The notes below the pieces were generated by a model. The model saw only the letters and a list, made by a program, of their open reading frames with translations, made no database searches and was not told the origin of the DNA. This document shows, in pieces, positions 1 through 6,169 of a stretch of 8,211 bases of DNA (its first letter is position 1; each line of letters begins with the position of its first letter). A program made the translations under genes and the position numbers. The stretch spans positions 1 through 8,211 of the forward strand of contig CAJXJV010000053.1 in assembly GCA_913055135.1 (NCBI GenBank), in the 5' to 3' direction. Origin of the DNA: an uncultured Desulfurobacterium sp. Its GTDB lineage: Bacteria; Aquificota; Aquificia; Desulfurobacteriales; Desulfurobacteriaceae.

Positions 1-1215
1 AATTTGCTGAAATCTTTCCCTGAATTCGGAAGATAGTGGTCTTCTTCTTACTATCTCAATCAGAAACATCAGTATCAGTCCACCATCAAGGACTGGAAGA
101 GGAAGGAGATTAAAGTAGCCAAGCTGAAGGCTTATGAATCCCATGAAGTAGAGGAAACTTGATGCTCCAGCCTCTGCTGCTTTTCCTGCAACTTCTGCAA
201 TCATTATTGGACCGCCAAGGCTCCTTACTGAAGCCTCTCCCGTAATCAGCTTGTGAAGAAACTTAAAGAACAGAGCAGACTGGGATTTGAACTCTTCAAT
301 TCCCTTTTTGATTGCCTCTGGCAAAGAATATTTAACAAACGTCATATCCATCTTTGGGATTATTCCAATTGTATAGCGTTTGAACTCTTCATTAAAATTA
401 GGAGTAACTGTAATTTCTATCTTTTTATCGTTTCTAAGAATCAAAATCTTTATTGGTTTTCCATTACTTTCCGAAATTGTTTTAACCACCTGCTTCCAGC
501 TTGTTATGTCTTTTCCATTAATTGCAAGAATTATGTCTCCAGGTTTCAACCCAGACTTTTCCGCAGGTGAACCGGGAACAACCTTTCCAACCACTGGCTT
601 AATAGCAGGAACAACGTCGAGGGTTCCTATTCCATTTTTCTCTTCTATTCCTGTATGAACCTTTACATCTAAGGTTTCGACATTTCTCTTAATTTTGAGA
701 GTTAATTCTTTGTCTGGATTGAGTGCCACAATCTGTGAAAAGTCCTTCCAGTTTTTGACTGGCTCACCATTAACGGAGATAATCACGTCCCCGGACTTCA
801 AGGGAACTTTTTCCGAGAGAACAGTTCCAACTTTTGCCATTTCAAACTGATAGGTGGGAACATAGCGTCCAATTGAGTAGGTGGCTGCAAAAAGAACAAT
901 TGCCAGAATAAGGTTCATAAGAGGACCAGCAAGTGCAATGACTATCCTCTGCCATGGAGACTTTGCGTAGAAATCGTAAGGGTTCTCTGCCGGTTCATCG
1001 GGGTTTTCTCCTGACATTTTCACATATCCACCAAGGGGAATAAGACTAACTGTAAACTCTGTATCACAGCAGTTAAACTTAAATAGTTTTGGACCAAAAC
1101 CGATAGAAAAGGTTTCCACTTTTACTCTAAAAAACCTTGCAGCAAGGAAGTGTCCAAGCTCGTGAACAAAGATAAGAATTCCGAGAACTATAACAAAGTA
1201 AAGAAGTGTTTGCAT
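1..1215 (-). CDS. rseP: RseP-type site-2 intramembrane zinc metalloprotease (M50), partial at C-terminus
   Basis: Membrane-embedded zinc protease that cuts transmembrane substrates; the RseP branch trims anti-sigma factors in envelope-stress signalling and clears signal-peptide remnants. Reading the minus strand from the ATG at 1215 gives 405 open codons with no stop before the window edge. The first membrane helix carries HELGH (residues 18-22). IPLGGYVKM (59-67) follows, then a second hydrophobic segment (about 89-112). Two PDZ domains lie at about 121-190 and 205-275; the second contains PGSPAEKSGLKPGD. The C-terminal helix has the zinc-ligand motif NLLPLPVLDGG (369-379, Asp377). Only a short C-terminal tail is likely missing. 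An AAGGAGG lies 4 nt before the start. hicB ends 40 nt upstream, with no dxr or cdsA, the common neighbours of rseP. The family is clear; the substrate here is unknown. Confidence 0.95.
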   Translation of the reverse strand, partial: MQTLLYFVIVLGILIFVHELGHFLAARFFRVKVETFSIGFGPKLFKFNCCDTEFTVSLIPLGGYVKMSGENPDEPAENPYDFYAKSPWQRIVIALAGPLMNLILAIVLFAATYSIGRYVPTYQFEMAKVGTVLSEKVPLKSGDVIISVNGEPVKNWKDFSQIVALNPDKELTLKIKRNVETLDVKVHTGIEEKNGIGTLDVVPAIKPVVGKVVPGSPAEKSGLKPGDIILAINGKDITSWKQVVKTISESNGKPIKILILRNDKKIEITVTPNFNEEFKRYTIGIIPKMDMTFVKYSLPEAIKKGIEEFKSQSALFFKFLHKLITGEASVRSLGGPIMIAEVAGKAAEAGASSFLYFMGFISLQLGYFNLLPLPVLDGGLILMFLIEIVRRRPLSSEFRERFQQI

Positions 1216-1255
1216 ACAGCCTCCTTTTCAAGCGGTGTAAGTAACTGGTATCTGT

Positions 1256-1660
1256 TTATGAAGAAAACGACAATTTTTTCAGGGTATTTCTTTCTGTGTT
1301 TTTCTCAGCTAACAAACTTACAATGTAACTATTCAGACTTATACCTTCTCTCCTGGCAGACTCTGCAAGTTTTCTATGAAGAGACCTGGGAAGTCTTAAG
1401 AGGATCCTGCCGCTGTATTTTCCTTCTCTCATGGACTCAGGTAGTGGTATTTCTATTCCTTCTTCCAAAGCAGTTTCAAGCCATACCCTTCTGGCATCTT
1501 CTATCATTTCGTAAGCCTCTTCTATGGTATCTGCTTCTGTCATACAACCTTCAAGTTCCTTAATTCTGGCAAAAAACCCTCCGTCAGGATATTTAATAAT
1601 TTCTACCGTATAAGGAAGATTCATGTAATATTCAACTTCTTTTTTTGCAGTTTCTTTCAT
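1256..1660 (-). CDS. hicB: HicB-family antitoxin with C-terminal ribbon-helix-helix domain
   Basis: Antitoxin of a type II HicAB pair: it binds and blocks the HicA RNase, and through its DNA-binding tail is expected to repress its own operon. The 134-residue product has the HicB fold at about 17-70 (YTVEIIKYPDGGFFARIKELEGC, here described by its YPDGG and LEGC landmarks, then TIEEAYEMI). A ribbon-helix-helix domain of Arc type follows at about 84-120 (GRILLRLPRSLHRKLAE then GISLNSYIVSLL). The ATG at 1660 is chosen because GGAGG sits 6 nt before it. An in-frame ATG at 1678 would add six residues but puts that SD inside the gene. The start overlaps the end of hicA by 29 nt, implying coupled translation. 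The natural DNA target is the palindrome at 1920-1937 (inference). Confidence 0.93.
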   Translation of the reverse strand: MKETAKKEVEYYMNLPYTVEIIKYPDGGFFARIKELEGCMTEADTIEEAYEMIEDARRVWLETALEEGIEIPLPESMREGKYSGRILLRLPRSLHRKLAESARREGISLNSYIVSLLAEKNTERNTLKKLSFSS

Positions 1661-1910
1661 AATATTCCTCCAGGTCAAGTAGCTTAATTACCTGTTTAAC
1701 ATAGATTTCTTTAACATATGGTCTTTTGTACGGAACCGTTATTGGCATGCTTCCTTTTTTTCTGTAAGTATAATGACTGCTCCCTTTCCGTGGTTGTCTG
1801 GGTTCATATCCAAATGCTCTAAGTAGCCTGTCAAGATCTTCAAATTTAATAACCTTGGGATTCTTGAATATATTCCTCAAGAGTTTACAGACCTTTTTAT
1901 TACCTTCCAT
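1632..1910 (-). CDS. hicA: HicA-family mRNA interferase toxin
   Basis: Toxin of the HicAB pair. HicA proteins have a small dsRBD-like fold and cleave mRNA, slowing growth until HicB neutralises them. The 92-residue product matches the HicA subgroup with an N-terminal helix before the core (FKNPKVIKFEDLDRLLRAFGYE, landmarks NPK at 17-19 and FGYE at 33-36). The core is GSSHYTY, with the presumed catalytic His46, then MPITVP and a final helix VKQVIKLLDLEEYYE. The start at 1910 keeps this architecture. A longer reading to an ATG at 1997 would overlap holA by 32 nt and run through the promoter. No Shine-Dalgarno precedes the ATG, and a promoter -10 ends 7 nt before it, so the mRNA is probably leaderless. 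hicB follows with a 29-nt overlap. Confidence 0.9.
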   Translation of the reverse strand: MEGNKKVCKLLRNIFKNPKVIKFEDLDRLLRAFGYEPRQPRKGSSHYTYRKKGSMPITVPYKRPYVKEIYVKQVIKLLDLEEYYERNCKKRS

Positions 1911-1917
1911 AATTGTT

Positions 1918-1945
1918 AAGATATCATACTTGATATCATTGTCAA
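1918..1945 (-). promoter_or_regulatory. Putative hicAB promoter (sigma-70 type)
   Basis: On the minus strand a perfect -35 TTGACA (1945-1940) is followed by a 16-nt spacer and a -10 TATCTT (1923-1918, four of six consensus bases). Transcription would begin about 6-8 nt downstream, at or next to the hicA ATG at 1910, which agrees with the lack of any SD there. It lies in the 55-nt gap between holA and hicA, so hicAB can be transcribed independently of the upstream operon. The -10 is imperfect, so this is a good candidate, not proof. Confidence 0.6.
1920..1937. promoter_or_regulatory. Palindromic operator candidate for HicB
   Basis: Perfect inverted repeat of 7 bp arms, GATATCA and TGATATC, separated by TACT (1927-1930). 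It fills the spacer of the putative hicAB promoter and overlaps the -10, where bound repressor would exclude RNA polymerase. Because GATATC is itself palindromic, the two half-sites also read as direct repeats 11 bp apart, about one helical turn, a spacing that suits cooperative ribbon-helix-helix dimers. Assignment to HicB is inferred from position. Confidence 0.6.
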
Positions 1946-1965
1946 CAACTCTTTTAAAAAATTGT

Positions 1966-2910
1966 TCAGTTATAAAATACAATTGACCTGAGTGCATCTT
2001 CTCCGGAAACTTCGCCTCTCTTTACGGCAAACTCTTTTTCGTGGAGTGTTTTTAAAATGAAAAGGAGTTCCTGAAGACTTCTCTTCTGCAGGATAACTCT
2101 ATACTTCTGCAAAACATCTCTTGGGAGTCTTACCTGAAGTCCACCAGCCAAACTAACAACCTGTCTCAGTTGAGTCTGAAGAAGCCCAATGATTGATAGT
2201 GGTTCACCGCCAGAGCTCAGAAGAGTTTCCAGTTGTTCTAAAAACTTCCTTTTATCTCCATCCAATAAGGGAAAAATCAGTTCAAAGATATTTACTTTAC
2301 CGCTTGAAAAGAGCAACAGCTTTACAGTCTCTGGAGTAAGATCTCCGGGATAGAGAATCAGTTTGTCTGTCTCATTTCGGAGCTCCCTCAAATCTGTTCC
2401 AACAGTCTCAACTATGAGCTTTAGAATTTCAGGTGTTATCTTCTTCCCGGCAGAGTCAAACTTTTTTTTGATCAGGGAGTAAATTGCCTTTTCACTGTAC
2501 CTTTCAGAAACAACAACAGTATCAACCAACTTCTGAATCTCAGAAAAGAGCTCGCTTTTGAGCTTTCTATAATCCAGCTCTTCCATAGAAACAAGAATAA
2601 ACTCATCAAGACTCGAAAGAAGCTTTAAAAATCTCTCCTTATCTGCCTTTTTCCTCAAAACTTCATTTAGTTTTTCAACGTTTAAAATTGCGAGGATGGG
2701 CGAACTGCCAAAGAGAGAAGTTCCTGTAAAATTAAAGACTTCATCAAAGTTTTCATCGGCATAAAATTTCTCAATACTTTTGAGCTCTGAAATTCTCTTT
2801 AAGAACTGCTCGGTAAGATACGATTCCTCACCGTAAATTAAAAGCCTTCTAAAAAACAGCTTCCCAGACCTTAGCTGCTTTAGAGCATCCTGAACCTTAA
2901 CCGTTTTCAT
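1966..2910 (-). CDS. holA: DNA polymerase III, delta subunit (clamp-loader wrench)
   Basis: Delta is the clamp-loader subunit that opens the beta sliding clamp so that it can be placed on primed DNA. The 314-residue product is slightly shorter than the E. coli protein. Domain I starts with LLIYGEESYLTEQF (about 23-36), the degenerate AAA+ strand-loop typical of delta, which does not hydrolyse ATP. TSLFGSSP (64-71) aligns with the E. coli beta-binding tip, so Leu66-Phe67 are the likely clamp contacts. GTDLRELRNETDKLILY (171-187) is the strongest family signature, and the C-terminal collar helices follow. The start overlaps the end of the ferredoxin gene by 14 nt with only a weak SD (AGAG), so translation is probably coupled. 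No terminator is obvious between its stop and the hicA promoter. Confidence 0.92.
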   Translation of the reverse strand: MKTVKVQDALKQLRSGKLFFRRLLIYGEESYLTEQFLKRISELKSIEKFYADENFDEVFNFTGTSLFGSSPILAILNVEKLNEVLRKKADKERFLKLLSSLDEFILVSMEELDYRKLKSELFSEIQKLVDTVVVSERYSEKAIYSLIKKKFDSAGKKITPEILKLIVETVGTDLRELRNETDKLILYPGDLTPETVKLLLFSSGKVNIFELIFPLLDGDKRKFLEQLETLLSSGGEPLSIIGLLQTQLRQVVSLAGGLQVRLPRDVLQKYRVILQKRSLQELLFILKTLHEKEFAVKRGEVSGEDALRSIVFYN

Positions 2911-3454
2911 CTATCTCTACTTTTACCAGATTGATAGATTTTGGACTCGTTGGACAGGCATGAATACACCTACCACAGCCAAGACAATTCTCCTCGTGAA
3001 ACTCAGGATAAGCAAAATCCACTAAAGTTATAGCCTTATCCATCCTTGGACATGACCAGTAACAGGTCTGACAGAAGACATCCTGATAGGCAACACACCT
3101 GCTTTTATCAAGCTTTGCAACGTATTTGAATTTCTTAAGGTTTCCCTCACTCAGAGCTCCCGATGAGCAGGCTTCAATACAGGCATAGCACCTTTCACAG
3201 AAATTATTCTCAAAATTCATAAAAGGCGTATCTAAAACTATCGGATTCATCTCTTTTACTCTATCAAGAACTCCCGTCTGACACGCCTCCACACACCTTC
3301 CACATTTCGTGCACAGGGCAAGGAAGGTATCCTCATCACCACTTCCAGGGGGTCTCAGGAACACCTTATTGGGCTTTGCTACTTCGTATGTAAACTCAGC
3401 AGCAGCCTTTGCAACAGAATCAGCAATCAACTTAAAGAATCTTCTTCTGCTCAT
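2897..3454 (-). CDS. NapG/MauM-like ferredoxin with four [4Fe-4S] clusters
   Basis: Iron-sulfur electron carrier of 185 residues. Sixteen cysteines form four cluster-binding groups: 48/51/54/58, 86/89/92/96, 120/128/131/135 and 157/160/163/167. LRPPG (33-37) before the first group, CYWSCPRMDKAITL (131-144) and CLGCGRC (157-163) are very like the NapG/MauM family, which passes electrons from quinol towards periplasmic enzymes such as nitrate reductase. The N-terminus SRRRFFK (2-8) fits the Tat twin-arginine consensus. However, the next 20 residues contain Asp, Lys and Glu and do not form a proper hydrophobic core, so export is doubtful and a cytoplasmic NapF-like role is possible. The start overlaps the dedA stop as ATGA. 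No nap genes are visible here, so the partner enzyme is unknown. Confidence 0.85.
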   Translation of the reverse strand: MSRRRFFKLIADSVAKAAAEFTYEVAKPNKVFLRPPGSGDEDTFLALCTKCGRCVEACQTGVLDRVKEMNPIVLDTPFMNFENNFCERCYACIEACSSGALSEGNLKKFKYVAKLDKSRCVAYQDVFCQTCYWSCPRMDKAITLVDFAYPEFHEENCLGCGRCIHACPTSPKSINLVKVEIDENG

Positions 3455-4032
3455 GGCAATCTACCCTTCTTATATCTTCTATAAACAAGAAATCCAACAA
3501 TTAAGAACACACCTATTACAGTAAAAATAATATTTAGATTGTGAAGAACAAAATGTTGTATTTGAGCTCCATAAAAGTAAAAAAGGGCTGCTTCTGAAAA
3601 GAATCTCAAACCTCTTCCAATAATCGAAAAAACTATTAGTTTTTTCAAGCTTGCAAAGAGAACTCCAGAAGTCACAGTAAAGACCTTATACGGAATCGGC
3701 GTAAACCCTGCAAGGAGAATGATTAAGCTCTCATAAGACTCATAGAGCCTGTGAACTCTTTTTACCTTCTCTTCTCCAAAAAACTTAAAGGCTAAAGGCT
3801 TTCCACCAAAATATCCAAGGTAATATCCACCAACACCACCAAGTGAAGATAACAGGGTGGCAACAAGAGCATAGAGAAAGGCGTTTCGAGGATCTGCCAT
3901 ACAGAGTGTAATCAGAAGAACATCGGGCGGAATAGGAAAAAATATAGCCTCAATAAAGGCATTGAAAGCAAGACCATAAATTCCATACCGTAGAGCAAAT
4001 TCCTGCCAGTAGTGAAGACTTAAAAATTCCAT
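3451..4032 (-). CDS. DedA/YqaA-type (VTT domain) inner membrane protein
   Basis: Polytopic membrane protein of 193 residues from the DedA/SNARE-associated superfamily; several members move or scramble lipids such as undecaprenyl phosphate or phosphatidylethanolamine. Family landmarks are FIEAIFFPIPPDVLLI (about 26-41, re-entrant segment), GGVGGYYLGYFGGKP (about 64-78), GFTPIPYKVFTVTSGV (about 109-124, the second re-entrant segment) and a conserved Arg in GRGLRFF (about 139-145). A last helix at about 168-184 precedes a basic tail (RRYKKGR). The short length and the arrangement favour the YqaA branch. It starts 6 nt after surE with AGGCG upstream and ends in an ATGA overlap with the ferredoxin gene. 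Its substrate cannot be told from sequence. Confidence 0.88.
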   Translation of the reverse strand: MEFLSLHYWQEFALRYGIYGLAFNAFIEAIFFPIPPDVLLITLCMADPRNAFLYALVATLLSSLGGVGGYYLGYFGGKPLAFKFFGEEKVKRVHRLYESYESLIILLAGFTPIPYKVFTVTSGVLFASLKKLIVFSIIGRGLRFFSEAALFYFYGAQIQHFVLHNLNIIFTVIGVFLIVGFLVYRRYKKGRLP

Positions 4033-4038
4033 TTTCGC

Positions 4039-4794
4039 CTACCAACTGTAGTTTTTGAGGACTTCAAGAGCTCTATAATCTGTAAGATCAAGGTGAACTG
4101 GAGTTATCGAAATATAGCCATTCTTTATAGCCCAATAGTCTGTTCCAGGTTCAGCCTTCCAGTTTGGCTCTTCTCCTCCTATCCAGTAGTAAATCCTTCC
4201 CCAGGGGTCTCTCCTTTCTTCAACTTTCTCACTGTAAGCCTTCTTCCCCTGTTTTGTAATCTTAATTCCCTTTATCTCTTCATACGGCAGATTTGGAATG
4301 TTAACGTTAAGACAACATTTTTCGGGGATTCCTTGCTCATAAGCTCTTAAAACAATCCTCTTTGCCCATTCTCCAGCAGAATCCCACTGGAAGTCTTTAA
4401 AGGTAGCAAGTGAAAATGCTATAGATGGGATTCCAAGCAGTGCTCCTTCCATTGCTACTGAAACCGTTCCTGAATAAGTAATATCCTCTCCAAGATTGGG
4501 ACCTCTATTAATACCGCCAACAATCATATCAGGTTTCTGACCATTCATTATTGCGTGAACACCTATGTAAACACAGCTTGTCGGAGTTCCGTCAACGGCG
4601 TACCAGTTTTCATCCACCTGCTCACATCTTAAAGGTCTGTGGAGAGTCAAAGCCCTTCCAACTGCACTCCTTTCCCTGTCTGGAGCTACAACGATAACGT
4701 CTGCAAACTCTGAAAGCTTCTCATATAAAACTTTTAACCCTTCTGATCTTATCCCATCATCGTTTGAAAGCAGTATTTTCAATCTCTTTTCCAT
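4039..4794 (-). CDS. surE: 5'/3'-nucleotidase SurE
   Basis: Metal-dependent phosphatase that removes phosphate from nucleoside 5'- and 3'-monophosphates (and, in some species, short polyphosphate); it acts in the cytoplasm and is linked to stationary-phase survival. The 251-residue product has the full active site: NDDG (11-14, Asp12/Asp13 metal ligands), APDRERSAVG (37-46, Ser43), GTPTSCV (69-75) and GGINRGPNLG (93-102). SGTVSVAMEGALLGIPSIAFS and the C-terminal GYISITP also match. The start is the ATG at 4794, giving the usual short lead to NDDG. An in-frame ATG at 4821 would add nine residues inside the preceding gene. It overlaps that gene's stop as TAATG, with GGGGGA about 10 nt upstream. 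Confidence 0.95.
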   Translation of the reverse strand: MEKRLKILLSNDDGIRSEGLKVLYEKLSEFADVIVVAPDRERSAVGRALTLHRPLRCEQVDENWYAVDGTPTSCVYIGVHAIMNGQKPDMIVGGINRGPNLGEDITYSGTVSVAMEGALLGIPSIAFSLATFKDFQWDSAGEWAKRIVLRAYEQGIPEKCCLNVNIPNLPYEEIKGIKITKQGKKAYSEKVEERRDPWGRIYYWIGGEEPNWKAEPGTDYWAIKNGYISITPVHLDLTDYRALEVLKNYSW

Positions 4795-5039
4795 TATCCA
4801 GTTTCCCCCATGAAAACCCATCTGATTATACCTACAACCTCAACTACACCATAAATCAAAGAACTGATCATAATTCCATACTGCTTTGTTAGATATCCGT
4901 AAGTGGCATACATAAATGAGGCAACAAGAGCTACTGAAAAACCTATACCCGGAAACCCTATTGCAGTAATCAAAAGTGCAACAATACCTGTTACAGATGC
5001 TGCTATCTCAAGAGCTTTTTGAAACTTAGTTCTTTCCAA
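4794..5039 (-). CDS. Small three-helix membrane protein, function unknown
   Basis: First gene of the minus-strand operon, 81 residues. Hydrophobic segments lie at about 10-28, 31-50 and 55-77, with a short polar N-terminus (MERTKFQK) and a TKQYG loop. I do not recognise the family. The end, YGVVEVVGIIRW, recalls the last helix of PnuC-like or PQ-loop/SemiSWEET small transporters, but this is only a resemblance. The start is a TTG at 5039, supported by AAAGGAG 6 nt upstream; no ATG lies nearby. The stop overlaps the surE start as TAATG, so the two are translationally coupled. It faces selD across 85 nt. Confidence 0.75.
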   Translation of the reverse strand: MERTKFQKALEIAASVTGIVALLITAIGFPGIGFSVALVASFMYATYGYLTKQYGIMISSLIYGVVEVVGIIRWVFMGETG

Positions 5040-5124
5040 ATCCTACTCCTTTAAATGTTTGAGGATTAAAATATAGGTAAATCCTTTTAAATTCCAGATG
5101 TTTTAAATTCTGTGGAGGACTAAA
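5040..5124. promoter_or_regulatory. Divergent intergenic region between the surE operon and selD
   Basis: These 85 nt must hold promoters for both directions. What is clear are the two ribosome-binding sites: AAAGGAG for the minus-strand membrane protein (5046-5052) and GGAGG for selD (5114-5118). A TATATT on the minus strand (5075-5070) could be a -10, but the matching -35 position (TCTGGA) is poor. No convincing promoter was found for selD. The stretch is very AT-rich and contains a 10-bp direct repeat. Confidence 0.5.
5085..5110. repeat. 10-bp direct repeat upstream of selD
   Basis: TTTTAAATTC occurs at 5085-5094 and again at 5101-5110, a 16-bp period, with the second copy ending 3 nt before the selD Shine-Dalgarno. 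It could be a pair of protein-binding half-sites or promoter elements. In AT-rich DNA a chance repeat of this length is possible, so function is unproven. Confidence 0.4.
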
Positions 5125-6159
5125 TTGGAAAAATTTAAACTGACAACAACTGTCAGAGCTTCCGGCTGAGGAGCAAAGCTAAGCCCGGTCGGGCTTGAGA
5201 AGGTTTTAAAAAATCTCGAAATACCCATGGATAAGAACGTTTTAATTGGAATAGAAACGGCAGAAGATGCCGGCGTTTATAAGTTGACGGATGATATTGC
5301 TCTTGTTCAGACGGCAGACTTCATTACGCCGGTGGTTGATGATCCCTTTGTTTACGGTCAGATTGCCGTTGCCAATGCCCTTTCAGACGTCTATGCAATG
5401 GGAGGAAAACCTGTAACTGCAATAAACCTTGTCATGTTTGCAAGCTGTAAAGTGCCTATGGGATACCTGCCGAAAATCCTTGAAGGTGGAGCATGCAAAT
5501 TAGTGGAAGCTGGAGTTTCTCTAATTGGTGGACATACGGTTGACGACCTTGAAACCAAATATGGTCTTTCGGTTACGGGAATTGTCCATCCAGAGAAGGT
5601 AGTTAGAAACTCAACGGCAAAGCCTGGAGATGTCCTTATCTACACAAAACCTCTTGGAATTGGTGTTCTTACAACTGCAATAAAAGCAGATATGGCAAAG
5701 CCTGAAGAGATAGAGGAAGTATCAGAGGTTATGACAACCTTAAACAAGGCTGCATCTGAGGCAATGGTTGAAGCTGGAGTAAATGCATGCACAGATATAA
5801 CAGGTTTCGGATTCCTCGGACACCTTTATGAAATGGTAAAGTTTAGTAAAGTTGGCGCTGAAATTTATACGGAAAACTTGCTCTTTGTAAAAGGTGCAAT
5901 TACGTACGCCTCAATGGGACTCCTTCCAGCAGCAACCTACGAAAACGTTGACTACGTGGGTGATTTTGCTGAATTTTCAGAATCTGTTGATGAAGATACA
6001 AGGATGCTCCTCTACGACCCTCAGACTTCAGGAGGTCTTCTGATAGCTGTCCCAGAGGAAAAGGCAGATGAGCTTATAGCTAAATTGAGAGAAAAAGGAG
6101 TTAAGTGGATTCAAAAAGCTGGTAAGATTGTTAAGGAGAAAGGAATCAAAGTTTTCTAA
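5125..6159 (+). CDS. selD: Selenophosphate synthetase SelD, itself a selenoprotein (TGA-encoded Sec15)
   Basis: Makes selenophosphate, the selenium donor for selenocysteine tRNA and tRNA selenation, from selenide and ATP. Starting at the TTG at 5125, with GGAGG 6 nt upstream, and reading the TGA at 5167-5169 as selenocysteine gives 344 residues, close to the 347 of E. coli SelD. The N-terminus reads RASGUGAKLSP: Sec15 and Lys18 fall on the catalytic Cys17 and Lys20 of E. coli, and Ala17 replaces its second cysteine. Probable metal/ATP-binding aspartates are Asp48 (EDAGVY), Asp65 (TADF), Asp88 (NALSDVYAMGG) and Asp225 (TDITGFG). GGHTVDD and DPQTSGGLL also match. An ATG at 5227 exists, but a protein starting there would lack the active site. 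rimO follows 10 nt after the stop. Confidence 0.95.
5167..5169 (+). other. Recoded TGA: selenocysteine codon of selD
   Basis: In-frame TGA at codon 15, flanked on both sides by sequence coding for a conserved SelD N-terminus (VRASG before, GAKLSPVGLEKVL after). Many SelD proteins carry Sec or Cys at exactly this position, so it is a recoding signal rather than a nonsense mutation. Confidence 0.93.
5179..5199 (+). promoter_or_regulatory. Bacterial SECIS-like hairpin in selD mRNA
   Basis: AAGCCC (5181-5186) pairs perfectly with GGGCTT (5191-5196) around the loop GGTC. CT (5179-5180) pairs with AG (5198-5199) across a bulged G, lengthening the stem to 8 bp. The apical loop begins 18 nt after the TGA and has G at its first two positions, consistent with the bacterial SECIS pattern bound by the SelB elongation factor. 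It lies inside the coding sequence, as bacterial SECIS elements do. Confidence 0.82.
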
Positions 6160-6169
6160 GAGGTTCTGT

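Noticed and set aside
253..658. Two plus-strand open frames (105 and 92 codons)
   Set aside because: They are antisense to the well-supported PDZ and helix region of rseP, have no family features, and no SD fits their starts.
1150..1563. Plus-strand open frame of 137 codons
   Set aside because: Antisense to rseP start and hicB; the Trp/Phe/Leu-rich composition is typical of a shadow of coding DNA.
1661..1678. hicB start at the ATG at 1678
   Set aside because: The GGAGG lies downstream of it and is perfectly placed for the ATG at 1660.
1940..1970. Intrinsic terminator after holA
   Set aside because: AACAA and TTGTT could form a 5-bp AT-rich stem with a 14-nt loop, too weak to call.
1911..1997. 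Longer hicA starting at an ATG at 1997
   Set aside because: It would overlap holA by 32 nt, translate the promoter and palindrome, and add residues with no HicA similarity.
3309..3524. Plus-strand open frame of 71 codons
   Set aside because: Antisense to the ferredoxin and dedA genes, with no recognisable motifs.
4093..4350. Plus-strand open frame of 85 codons
   Set aside because: Antisense to the conserved C-terminal part of surE.
5167..5169. TGA as a nonsense mutation making selD a pseudogene
   Set aside because: It sits exactly at the Sec/Cys catalytic position, flanking codons are conserved, a SECIS-like hairpin follows, and the rest of the gene is intact.
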